The notes under the pieces: generated by a model | The model's database searches: none | The model's input: only the letters and a program-made list of their open reading frames with translations | What the model was told of the DNA's origin: nothing | Program-made: the position numbers and the translations under genes | From: Niveispirillum sp. | GTDB taxonomy: Bacteria > Pseudomonadota > Alphaproteobacteria > Azospirillales > Azospirillaceae | Reading direction: 5' to 3' | Length of the DNA stretch: 34,150 bases | Assembly: GCF_017996735.1 (NCBI RefSeq) | Contig: NZ_JAGOGJ010000071.1 | Location: 1-34,150 of the forward strand | Shown: one piece after another, positions 1 to 6,994 of the stretch | Layout: each line of letters begins with the position of its first letter | How positions within the stretch are numbered: position 1 is the stretch's first letter

Positions 1-1206
1 CACCTCCACCATATGGCCGTAGCCCTCGTCATAGGTGACGGCGGCGACGCGGCCGGCGGCGGGCACAGCCACGGGCGATCCTTCCTTGGCCACCAGATCC
101 AGACCGGTATGGGCGGCCCATTGGTTGGTGAAGGGATCGCGCCGGCTGCCGAATCCGCTGGAAACATAGAAATTGTCGACGGGTGGCGTCAGCGGCAGAT
201 AATTGGCCAGGGCGCGCAGCCGCGCCTGCCGGTCCAGCCGCGACTCGAGCTGGTTCAGCGCCGCCTGGGCGGCGGCCGGCAGGCTTTGCGACGGCAGTTC
301 CGTCAAGCTCACCAGCGGCCCGCCCACGCCACGTGGCGCCTGCTCCAGGTCGTGCAACACCTTGTCCAGGTTCAGGCCGGTATTCTTCAATTCCCCTTCG
401 ATGGCGCCGATACGCAGTTCGGCATGTTCGGTCAGCCGTGTCAGCAGGGCGACCTGACCCGCCGCGATGTCGGCCAGACGGCGCTCGCTCTCGGCCATGG
501 CGGCGGCCATCTCGTTGCGTTCGGTCCAGGCGCTTTCCGCGTCTGCCCGCGCCCGCTGGGCCTGTGCCTGCGCCTCTGCCAGCGCCTTGCCCAGTCCTTC
601 GGTGGCCAGGGCCAGGGTTGGTTGTTGCGACGGGGTGGAACCCGCCTCTTCCAGGACCAGGGACAAGGCGGCGATGGCCGATTGTGCGCGCCGTGCCGCT
701 GCTTCCTGTCCGATATCGGTGATCATCTGCAGCGATTCCTGTGCTGCGCGCAGCGGCTCCGTGCCCTCGCCGGGATTGATGCGCAGCGGCGCCAGTTCGT
801 TGCGGATGGCGGCCAGCACCTGACGCGGCGTCTTTGACCCGTCCTTGTCGGCGTTGGCCAGCACGGCCAGGGCGGCATCGGTGCGGGCGCGGGATTCCGC
901 CTGTTCCGCCAATGCTGCATCCAGTGCCTGACGCACACGGTCCAGGTCGCCCGCGACGCGGGACAATTGCTCCCGGCTGTCGGAAAGCTGGGTGGCAAGA
1001 TTGGCCGCACCCTGGTCCATCTGGAAAATGCTGTCACGGCTGTCCCGCAGGGCAAAGGCCGTGACCATCCATCCGGCGCTGGCCACCAGCATGCCCGACA
1101 GGGCCGCCACCGCCAGAAGGGCAGGGCGCAGCCGTTGCCGGGGACCGATGGTCACCGTCCGGATATTGTCATCATCATCGACGATAATGACCCGTTCGCT
1201 GCGCAT
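1..1206 (-). CDS. M23 family metallopeptidase with coiled-coil stalk (partial, C-terminus off window)
   Basis: The reading frame stays open from an ATG at 1206 to the window edge (402 codons, no stop reached). Residues about 24-50 form one hydrophobic segment after a short charged N-terminus, so the protein is probably anchored in the inner membrane with the rest in the periplasm. Residues about 55-330 are rich in Ala, Gln, Glu and Arg in long helical, coiled-coil-like stretches. A LytM/M23 domain follows: SGFGSRRDPF and AAHTGLDL, with His366 and Asp370 in the usual zinc-ligand places, and GHMVEV at the edge. M23 enzymes cut peptidoglycan cross-bridges or activate amidases. The combination resembles the DUF5930-M23 proteins of alphaproteobacteria (from memory). 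The last catalytic His lies beyond the window, so activity cannot be judged. Confidence 0.85.
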   Translation of the reverse strand, partial: MRSERVIIVDDDDNIRTVTIGPRQRLRPALLAVAALSGMLVASAGWMVTAFALRDSRDSIFQMDQGAANLATQLSDSREQLSRVAGDLDRVRQALDAALAEQAESRARTDAALAVLANADKDGSKTPRQVLAAIRNELAPLRINPGEGTEPLRAAQESLQMITDIGQEAAARRAQSAIAALSLVLEEAGSTPSQQPTLALATEGLGKALAEAQAQAQRARADAESAWTERNEMAAAMAESERRLADIAAGQVALLTRLTEHAELRIGAIEGELKNTGLNLDKVLHDLEQAPRGVGGPLVSLTELPSQSLPAAAQAALNQLESRLDRQARLRALANYLPLTPPVDNFYVSSGFGSRRDPFTNQWAAHTGLDLVAKEGSPVAVPAAGRVAAVTYDEGYGHMVEV

Positions 1207-1460
1207 AAAGAACCCGAACACGCCATCCCCCCCGTCACAGTGCCCCTGACCGTCACCGGATCACGGCATCGGCCATGTCGGTATCGCAGCGGTCTTGACT
1301 TGGCGGACATTACGGTCCGCAGGTCCGGCACTGGACGCCGGTCCGGTGAATTTAAGGGATGCCCCCCTTTCGGGCAAGCCGGGAATCGCGGACGATGTAC
1401 TTCAAAAGGATATACAACCGTTCGGGCGCAAAGCAGCGCGGCTCCTGCCTTTCCGGTGGC

Positions 1461-2126
1461 CTATTCCAGCGCGGCGCGCAATGCCGCGGCAGCGCCCCAG
1501 GGCGACAAGGGCAGGGATGCGGCCAGAAGACCGGATAGTAATAACAGATGCGGGCGGGCGGAATGTCCCATCAGAACTGAATCGATGGCAGAGGCGGCGA
1601 AGATCAGGGCCGGGATATACAAGGGAAGTACAAGTAAAGGCAGAAGAACGCCGCCGCGTCTTGCGCCCAGCGTCAAGGCGGCGCCCACTCCGCCGATCAG
1701 GCTCAGCAGCGGCGTGGCCAGCAACAGGGTGCCCAGCAGGATGGGGAAGCCATCGGCCGGCAGATTGAGGAACAGGGCCAGCAACGGGGCCGCCAGGATC
1801 AAGGGTAGGCCGGTCACCAGCCAATGGGCCAGGATCTTGGCCGCCGCCACGGCCTCCATCGGCAGGGCCGACAGCGAGAGCAGTTCCAGCGATCCATCCT
1901 CGTGGTCGGCCTGGAACAGGCGGTCCAGGGACAGAAGCGAGGCCAGCAGGGCTGCCACCAGGATGACACCCGGTGCGATTCGGGCCAGCACCCCCGGCTC
2001 CGGCCCGATGCCGAACGGGAACATGATCACGCAGAGGACAAAGAACAGCACCGCCATGGCGGCATCCGCCCCCTGCCGCAATGCCAGACGCAGATCGCGG
2101 CGCAGCAGCCGCAGGAAACCGCTCAT
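1461..2126 (-). CDS. ccmB: Heme exporter protein CcmB
   Basis: This 221-residue protein has about six hydrophobic helices and matches the CcmB family in length and opening (short basic N-terminus, then LRLALRQGADAAMAVLFF). CcmB is the membrane partner of CcmA in the system I cytochrome c maturation ABC complex, which releases holo-CcmE from CcmC for heme delivery in the periplasm. The start codon overlaps the end of ccmA by four bases (ATGA), so the two are translationally coupled. The usual next gene, ccmC, does not follow: after the stop comes about 250 bp without a gene and then the M23 peptidase gene. No strong terminator was seen after the stop. Confidence 0.92.
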   Translation of the reverse strand: MSGFLRLLRRDLRLALRQGADAAMAVLFFVLCVIMFPFGIGPEPGVLARIAPGVILVAALLASLLSLDRLFQADHEDGSLELLSLSALPMEAVAAAKILAHWLVTGLPLILAAPLLALFLNLPADGFPILLGTLLLATPLLSLIGGVGAALTLGARRGGVLLPLLVLPLYIPALIFAASAIDSVLMGHSARPHLLLLSGLLAASLPLSPWGAAAALRAALE

Positions 2127-2830
2127 GCCGGGGCTCCCGCCGCTTCCTCCTGCTCGTCATCTTCCGCGATGGCGCCGAAATCGGCGAGGTTCAGGCTGAC
2201 CGCGCCTGGCACATCCAGGTCGGAATGGGTGGACAGGATCACCAGCCCGCCGGCCCGGCGATGGCCGGCGATCAGGCCGGCCAGCCGGTCGATCGAGTCG
2301 CGGTCCAGCGCCGTGGCCGGTTCATCCAGCAGCCAGAGTGGGGCGGCAGCAGCCGGCGCCAGGGCCAGGCGAGCCAGATTGACGCGTTTCTTCTGTCCCG
2401 CGGACAGGTAACGGCCCGGCATGTCGGCCACATGATCCATGGCCAGCGCCGCCAGGGCGCGTTCCGCCCGTTCCTCCGGATCGGGCAGCCCGTCCAGCCC
2501 GGCCCAGACCGACAGATTCTCCAGCGCCGTCAGGGTCGGCTTCACCGCATCCTGGTGCCCGGCATAGCGCAGGCGGGTGCGGTGGGCGTCCGGGTCCCTG
2601 GCGATGTCGGCACCGTTCCAGGTTAGAGCCCCGGAAAAGGGCCGGGACAGGCCGGCCAGCAGGCGCAGCAGACTGGATTTTCCGCTGCCGTTGGGGCCCA
2701 GCAGAATCAGGGCGCCGCCGGGCGGCAGCATGAAATCCAGGTCGGCGAACACCACCCGTTCCCCGCGCAGGCAGGTCAGGCGGCGGGCGGCAAGGCCCTG
2801 TTCGGCGAGGCTGTTCTGGCCCTGGGTCAC
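2123..2830 (-). CDS. ccmA: Heme exporter ATP-binding protein CcmA
   Basis: ABC ATPase that powers CcmB in cytochrome c maturation. From the GTG start chosen here, Walker A (GPNGSGKS) lies at about residues 45-52, the signature is LSAGQKKRVNLARL, and Walker B is LWLLDEPATALD; an H-loop (STHSD) follows. The family opening LAARRLTCLRGERVVF begins about 13 residues after the start. The frame is open upstream to an ATG at 2920, but that start falls inside the terminator-like hairpin at 2913-2945 and would add 30 unusual residues. The GTG at 2830 has AGGAG about nine bases before it, so I prefer it (235 aa). CcmA proteins are usually about 200-215 aa, so the protein is slightly long either way. Confidence 0.9.
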   Translation of the reverse strand: MTQGQNSLAEQGLAARRLTCLRGERVVFADLDFMLPPGGALILLGPNGSGKSSLLRLLAGLSRPFSGALTWNGADIARDPDAHRTRLRYAGHQDAVKPTLTALENLSVWAGLDGLPDPEERAERALAALAMDHVADMPGRYLSAGQKKRVNLARLALAPAAAAPLWLLDEPATALDRDSIDRLAGLIAGHRRAGGLVILSTHSDLDVPGAVSLNLADFGAIAEDDEQEEAAGAPA

Positions 2831-2894
2831 GGGGGACTGCTCCTGGCTGGGCGCGGGAGGCGCCAAAATGCCAGAAAGGATGGGCGGAAAGATA

Positions 2895-3055
2895 GAGATT
2901 CCGGACAAAGAAACGGCCACCGCGGGGGGCTTTTGCGGTGGCCGTAAAATGGTACCGGTCCGGGGCAGGACCGGTATGTGCGGGCGGACAATCCAAGTGG
3001 GGCCTGGAAATGTCCGCCGAGACGGGGTGTCTCAAGTCGCCTCGGCGTTCCCAGG
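2895..3055 (-). promoter_or_regulatory. Three-hairpin leader or attenuator-like RNA upstream of ccmA
   Basis: On the minus strand three stem-loops occur in a row. The first (about 3003-3055) has outer arms CCTGG/CCAGG and CGCCGAG/CTCGGCG around an inner GAGAC/GTCTC stem. The second is a 9-bp perfect stem TACCGGTCC/GGACCGGTA (2953-2961 with 2968-2976). The third is an 11-bp stem ACGGCCACCGC/GCGGTGGCCGT (2913-2923 with 2935-2945), followed on the minus strand by a T-rich stretch (TTTCTTT). The last hairpin therefore looks like an intrinsic terminator about 80 bases before the ccmA GTG. It could be an attenuator in a ccmA leader or the end of a small RNA; I recognise no known family. Confidence 0.45.
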
Positions 3056-3192
3056 TGCAAGATGGATGTCCCGCATGACCAAAGTCGGACGTGAAAGTGG
3101 CGAAAATGTGATTTGTGCCACGGGTATCCGACCCATGCGGAATTTCATGATCACGAAACAAAAAACCGCTTTCGTCGTGGGGGCATCGGCCC

Positions 3193-3198
3193 TATATA
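3193..3198 (+). promoter_or_regulatory. Candidate -10 box for the ODC leader (TATATA)
   Basis: TATATA lies about 50 bases before the structured part of the ODC leader, with a weak -35-like CTTTCG at 3169-3174 (18-bp spacer). The hexamer is self-complementary, so it could also serve the minus-strand transcript toward ccmA. This is only a motif match. Confidence 0.25.
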
Positions 3199-3239
3199 GC
3201 CGCACATCGCAGCGCACGTGCCTATGGCCCCCACACCCG

Positions 3240-3530
3240 CCCGATGGTCGTTTTCAAGACTGGGCGGAGCCGTCAACCCGGTGGGGTTATGCAACGACGT
3301 AACGCGTATCCTCGTCCGTCCCTTAAACAAGGCGGCGAATTGGAGGCTACGATGGATGTTGTTGTTGTCGGGGGGCCGGTTGCGCTCTCCGTGTCCTTTT
3401 ATTCCGGTCGGGCGTCGGATATCGGCGCGTCGATTCTTCCTGGCGTCATGACCAGTATCTGACCCGCCTGGGCCGGCTGCGTTTCGCGGCACGCTTGGGC
3501 GGAACCGGACCTGTATCGGGTCCGGCAAAG
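3240..3530 (+). ncRNA. speF-type leader RNA upstream of ornithine decarboxylase
   Basis: About 340 bases separate the likely promoter from the ODC start, far more than a simple leader needs. The segment is structured: CGTC/GACG (3271-3274 with 3296-3299) encloses AACCC/GGGTT (3275-3279 with 3284-3288), and further down CCGGACC/GGTCCGG (3505-3511 with 3519-3525) forms a stem with a 7-base loop about 50 bases before the gene. Alphaproteobacterial COG0019-type decarboxylase genes are known to carry a conserved leader called the speF motif (Rfam RF00518). Position, downstream gene and host group fit that family. I assign it on context and general resemblance, since I cannot run a covariance model. 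It also contains the small ORF at 3352-3462. Confidence 0.5.
3352..3462 (+). CDS. 36-aa candidate leader peptide in the ODC 5' leader
   Basis: An ATG at 3352 follows TTGGAGG six bases upstream, the best ribosome-binding site near the decarboxylase. The frame runs 36 codons to TGA at 3462, starting MDVVVVGGPVALSVSF and ending GVMTSI, and stops 115 bases before the ODC start. It begins with four consecutive Val codons and is mostly hydrophobic. It has no ornithine-coding equivalent, obviously, and shows no run of Arg or Lys codons. In enterobacteria speF is controlled by an ornithine-sensing arrest peptide (SpeFL); this peptide has no visible similarity to it. A regulatory uORF is inference. 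It could instead be a chance ORF in a conserved RNA. Confidence 0.4.
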   Translation: MDVVVVGGPVALSVSFYSGRASDIGASILPGVMTSI

Positions 3531-3577
3531 GCCATTTCATCCCCTGACATCCCCCGCTTCATGCCGCCTCGGAGTCC

Positions 3578-4708
3578 ATGATGACCGAGAAGATCGCCCG
3601 ATTCTTCGCTGAACAGACCCCCGCCACCCCGTGCCTGGTCGTGGACCTGGACGTGGTTGCCGACAATTACGGCAAGCTGGCGGCCGCCATGCCCGACAGC
3701 CGCATCTTCTATGCCGTGAAGGCCAATCCTGCTCCGGCCATCCTGCGCCTGCTGGTGGAAAACGGGTCCTGCTTCGATACGGCCTCGGTTCCGGAGGTCC
3801 AGTATTGCCTGGAAGCCGGCGCAACACCGGACCGCATCTCCTTTGGCAACACCATCAAGAAGGCCGCCGACATCCGCGTCGCGCATGAGCTGGGTATCGA
3901 TCTTTTCGCTTTCGACAGCATCGAGGAGCTGGAGAAGATCGCCACATATGCGCCGGGTGCGCGCGTTTTCTGCCGCATCCTGACCTCCGGCGAGGGCGCC
4001 GACTGGCCGTTGTCGCGCAAGTTCGGCTGCGAGCCTGACATGGCCCGCGACCTGCTGATCCAGGCGTCGACGATGAATGTCCGCCCCTATGGCGTGTCCT
4101 TCCATGTGGGCAGCCAGCAGCGCGACCTGAAGCAGTGGGACATCGCGCTGTCCACCGCCGCGTCTATCTTCAAGGGCTGCGAGGAACAGGGCGTCATCCT
4201 GTCCATGGTCAATATGGGCGGCGGTTTCCCCACCCGCTACCTGAAGGACGTGCCGACCAGCCAGGCCTATGGCGAGGCCATCAATGACAGCCTGCGCCGC
4301 CATTTCGGCAACCGGCTGCCCGAGACGATCATCGAGCCGGGCCGCGGCATGGTCGGCAATGCCGGCATCATCCAGTCGGAAGTGGTGCTGATCTCCCGCA
4401 AGTCGGCCAATGACGACAAGCGCTGGGTCTATCTGGATATCGGCAAGTTCGGCGGTCTGGCCGAGACCATGGACGAGGCCATCCAGTATCCGATCCAGAC
4501 CGACCGCGACGGTCCGGCCGAACCGGTTATCCTGGCCGGCCCCACCTGCGACAGCGCCGACGTGCTGTATGAAAAGGCGGAATACCGTCTGCCGACCTCC
4601 CTGAAGATCGGCGACAAGGTAACCATCATGGCCACCGGCGCCTATACCACCACCTATTCGGCGGTGAATTTTAACGGCTTCTCGCCGCTGCACGCCTATT
4701 ACATCTGA
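3578..4708 (+). CDS. odc: Ornithine (lysine/ornithine) decarboxylase, alanine-racemase fold
   Basis: PLP enzyme of 376 aa that converts ornithine to putrescine, the entry to polyamine synthesis in the cytoplasm; some family members also accept lysine. Lys48 in FYAVKAN is the PLP Schiff-base residue, HVGSQ lies at 176-180, the Gly-rich GGGFPTRY at 214-221, EPGR at 253-256 (phosphate binding), and Cys324-Asp325 in GPTCDSADVL is the catalytic pair typical of ornithine rather than diaminopimelate decarboxylases. Length and C-terminus (SPLHAYYI) are complete. Two adjacent ATG codons (3578, 3581) follow CGGAG; either could be used. It is monocistronic, bounded by a structured leader and a strong terminator. 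Substrate preference between ornithine and lysine cannot be settled by eye. Confidence 0.93.
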   Translation: MMTEKIARFFAEQTPATPCLVVDLDVVADNYGKLAAAMPDSRIFYAVKANPAPAILRLLVENGSCFDTASVPEVQYCLEAGATPDRISFGNTIKKAADIRVAHELGIDLFAFDSIEELEKIATYAPGARVFCRILTSGEGADWPLSRKFGCEPDMARDLLIQASTMNVRPYGVSFHVGSQQRDLKQWDIALSTAASIFKGCEEQGVILSMVNMGGGFPTRYLKDVPTSQAYGEAINDSLRRHFGNRLPETIIEPGRGMVGNAGIIQSEVVLISRKSANDDKRWVYLDIGKFGGLAETMDEAIQYPIQTDRDGPAEPVILAGPTCDSADVLYEKAEYRLPTSLKIGDKVTIMATGAYTTTYSAVNFNGFSPLHAYYI

Positions 4709-4740
4709 CTTTCGCCCCCCCCGGGGCAGGTCTGAAACAG

Positions 4741-4779
4741 CACAAGCCGCCCGGCCGCCGGGCGGCTTGTGTCGTTTTT
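4741..4779 (+). terminator. Intrinsic terminator of odc
   Basis: A perfect 14-bp stem (4741-4754 with 4758-4771) with a 3-base loop begins 32 bases after the odc stop and is followed by TCGTTTTT. This is the clearest intrinsic terminator on the plus strand. Confidence 0.93.
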
Positions 4780-4994
4780 AAGGCTGATTGATGGAATTTT
4801 GTGCATCACTCCGGCCACTGCGTATTTTTTTTGCAACACCCTCCGGGAATGTTGCACAGCAGCATGCGCAGCTTCTAGGCGATCCGGTTGGAAACTCCCA
4901 TAATCGCTGGGAAATCACGTTCCGCACCACTTTGGCACCAGAATTGCTGAAGGATGCGAGGACCCAACCATAAATGCCTCATAAGGAGTGGTTC

Positions 4995-5690
4995 ATGCGT
5001 TTCTCCCGGTTGCTCGCCTCCACCGCCGTCGCCCTCGCCATGCTGGGCGGCGCCGCTGCCGCGCAGGCTGAAGACGCTCCCTTCTCTTTCTCCGGCACTG
5101 CCGCCATCACCAACGACTATGTCTTCCGCGGCTACAGCCAGACCGACAGCGACCCCGCCTTCCAGGCCGGCCTGACCGCCAGCCATGAGAGCGGCTTCTT
5201 CGTGTCCGCCTGGGGCTCGAATGTCGATGTTGGCTTCGACGCCGATGTCGAGGTCGACCTGATCGCCGGTTACACGAACAGCGTCGATAACCTGACCTAC
5301 ACGGTCGGCGGCTACTACTACACCTATCCGGGTGCTGATGGTTCGGCCGACCTGGATTACTTCGAGTTCGGCCTGGACCTGGCCTATGCCATCGACAAGG
5401 TCACCGTGACCGGTAAGGTCTACTACTCGCCGGAATTCTATGGCGTCAGCACCGATGCCTGGTACTTCGCGGGCGGCGCCTCGGTGGCTGTGACAGATAC
5501 AATTTCCGTCTATGGCGCCATCGGCTTTAACGAGCTGGGTGGCGGCGCCAGCTACCAGGACTACCAGGGTGGCGTCGCCATCAAGCTGGAGCCGTTCACG
5601 GTTGACCTGAAGTACACCGACACCGACGTAAAGGGCGCTGCGCCGCTGGGTGATGGCCGCTTCGTCGCGACGTTGACCTACGCTTTCTGA
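4995..5690 (+). CDS. TIGR02001-type outer-membrane beta-barrel protein (putative porin)
   Basis: A signal peptide of about 24 residues (MRFSRLLASTAVALAMLGG, cleavage after AQA) precedes a barrel-like protein with alternating aromatic and polar strands and a terminal Phe (LTYAF), typical of outer-membrane insertion. The opening TAAITNDYVFRGYSQTDSDPAFQAGL is the recognisable start of the TIGR02001 (gcw_chp) family, proposed to be outer-membrane proteins of unknown substrate. The frame opens at 4974, but AAGGAG at 4983-4988 places the start at the ATG at 4995 (231 aa), directly ahead of the signal peptide. The gene stands alone, after the odc terminator and before two hairpins. About 215 bp of AT-richer DNA in front probably holds its promoter. 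Confidence 0.85.
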   Translation: MRFSRLLASTAVALAMLGGAAAAQAEDAPFSFSGTAAITNDYVFRGYSQTDSDPAFQAGLTASHESGFFVSAWGSNVDVGFDADVEVDLIAGYTNSVDNLTYTVGGYYYTYPGADGSADLDYFEFGLDLAYAIDKVTVTGKVYYSPEFYGVSTDAWYFAGGASVAVTDTISVYGAIGFNELGGGASYQDYQGGVAIKLEPFTVDLKYTDTDVKGAAPLGDGRFVATLTYAF

Positions 5691-5695
5691 TAAAA

Positions 5696-5773
5696 GGCGG
5701 GCCTTATCCCGCCTGATCAATCCAAGTGGTCCAGGCATGGCCAGCCCCGGTATCGGGGCTGGCCGTTGCTTTT
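5696..5773 (+). terminator. Tandem hairpins ending the porin transcript
   Basis: GGCGGG/CCCGCC (5696-5701 with 5708-5713) lies directly after the stop. A perfect 10-bp stem GGCCAGCCCC/GGGGCTGGCC (5739-5748 with 5755-5764) then precedes GTTGCTTTT. The second has the form of an intrinsic terminator. Confidence 0.75.
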
Positions 5774-5851
5774 CCGGCCTATCCTTTCCCGTGCTTGCCG
5801 CCGCGCGCCATCGGCGCGAGAATGATCCGGTTAGACAGATAAGGTGCAACC

Positions 5852-6280
5852 ATGTCCATCGGTGGCATCGGCGCGGCCCTGTCCGGCGCGCTGGCCCAGA
5901 CGCAGCGACTGAATGGCAGTGCCAATAATGTGGCCAACCATCGCAGCACGGGTGCCATCCCGGCGGCCGATGGCAGCGTGCAGCCCGGTCAGACCCAGGC
6001 CTATCAGCCGCAGAGTTTCGGGCAGACGGCCGTGACCGGCGCCAATGGCCAGGGACAGGGAACCCGTGTCGTGGCCCGTCCCACGACACCAGCCTATATC
6101 CCCGAATATCAGCCCGACAGCCCGGATGCGAATGCTGACGGTCTGGTGGCGGCCCCCAATGTCGATCCCGTCAGCGAGCGGGTGGACCAGATATCCTCCC
6201 TGCGCGCCTTCCAGGCCAATCTGGCCATCATCCGCACCCAGGATGACATGGAACGCAGCGCCATCGACACCCTGGCCTGA
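5852..6280 (+). CDS. Orphan FlgC-like flagellar rod-family protein
   Basis: This 142-residue protein has the two ends of the flagellar rod/hook family around a short middle. The N-terminus MSIGGIGAALSGALAQTQRLNGSANNVAN matches the helix with the SANNxAN motif, and the C-terminus (DQISSLRAFQANLAIIRTQDDM) matches the closing helix, preceded by NVDPVSE as in FlgC. FlgC is a component of the proximal rod of the basal body. The middle is a low-complexity Gln/Pro/Gly segment. No other flagellar gene lies nearby, so this may be a stray paralogue with a divergent role. AAGGTG sits eight bases before the ATG. Confidence 0.75.
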   Translation: MSIGGIGAALSGALAQTQRLNGSANNVANHRSTGAIPAADGSVQPGQTQAYQPQSFGQTAVTGANGQGQGTRVVARPTTPAYIPEYQPDSPDANADGLVAAPNVDPVSERVDQISSLRAFQANLAIIRTQDDMERSAIDTLA

Positions 6281-6409
6281 TCCACCGTCTTCGGCGGTGC
6301 ACACTTGCCGATTGCACAATGTGAAGGCAGGATGCCCGCCATGAAACTGCCACGACGCGGGGTGATCTTATCCTTCGCTGTCGTTCGGACCCAAAACAGG
6401 AATCCCATC

Positions 6410-6988
6410 ATGCTGCGCCGTTCGCTGCTGAGCCTCGCCCTGACTGCCCCGCTGCTGGCCGTCCTGCCCGTCGCCGCTCAGTCCATCGTGGATTTTTCCG
6501 GGCGAGAGGCCATCGTGCTGGACGTAGCCAGCATTGAGGTGGAAAGCCAGTATGTGGCGCCCATGGCGCCGCCCAATATCGATCACGAATTGCCGTTGAC
6601 CCCCTCGGACGCCGTGCGCCTGTGGGCCAGCACGCGCCTGAAGGCCGGCGGGACGCAGGGCAAGGCACGGGTCATCATCAAGGACGCGTCGGTCAAGGAG
6701 ATCGACCTGGACCGGACCAAGGGCATCAAGGGCTGGTTCACAAAGGACCAGTCGCAGAAATATGAGGGCAAGTTCGCGGTCGATATCGTGGTCGAGGGCA
6801 CCTCGCGCGGGTACACCGGCAGCGTGTCGGCCGCCGTCGCCCGCTCCACCACCGTGGCAGAGGACGTGACCCTGGCCCAGCGTGAAAAGACCATGACCGA
6901 TCTGGTCCGTGATCTGGTGGGTGATCTCGATACCGAACTGGACAAGTCGATCCGGGCCAACATGTTCCCGGTGATCATCATCCAGTAA
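6410..6988 (+). CDS. Secreted protein of unknown function
   Basis: I do not recognise a named family. The frame opens at 6305, but the ATG at 6410 directly precedes a clear signal peptide (MLRRSLLSLALTAPLLAVLPVAAQS) and has CAGGAA upstream, giving 192 aa. The mature part contains a segment (VRLWASTRLKAGG... ARVIIKDASVKEIDL) followed by GWFTKDQSQKYEGKFAVDIVVEG and a helical C-terminus. The pattern of strands and its length suggest a periplasmic or envelope-attached protein, somewhat like small lipoprotein-like proteins that follow flagellar genes, but no lipobox is present. It follows the FlgC-like gene by 130 bp with a weak hairpin between, and may or may not share its transcript. Confidence 0.7.
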   Translation: MLRRSLLSLALTAPLLAVLPVAAQSIVDFSGREAIVLDVASIEVESQYVAPMAPPNIDHELPLTPSDAVRLWASTRLKAGGTQGKARVIIKDASVKEIDLDRTKGIKGWFTKDQSQKYEGKFAVDIVVEGTSRGYTGSVSAAVARSTTVAEDVTLAQREKTMTDLVRDLVGDLDTELDKSIRANMFPVIIIQ

Positions 6989-6994
6989 GCCCCG

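Noticed and set aside
13..837. Plus-strand open frame at the window start
   Set aside because: Antisense to the M23 peptidase, whose motif HTGLD is unambiguous.
3446..4693. Open frame of 415 codons on the minus strand opposite odc
   Set aside because: Antisense to odc, no recognisable domain.
4788..4973. Plus-strand 61-codon frame before the porin gene
   Set aside because: No ribosome-binding site and no protein-like composition; the region is better read as a promoter region.
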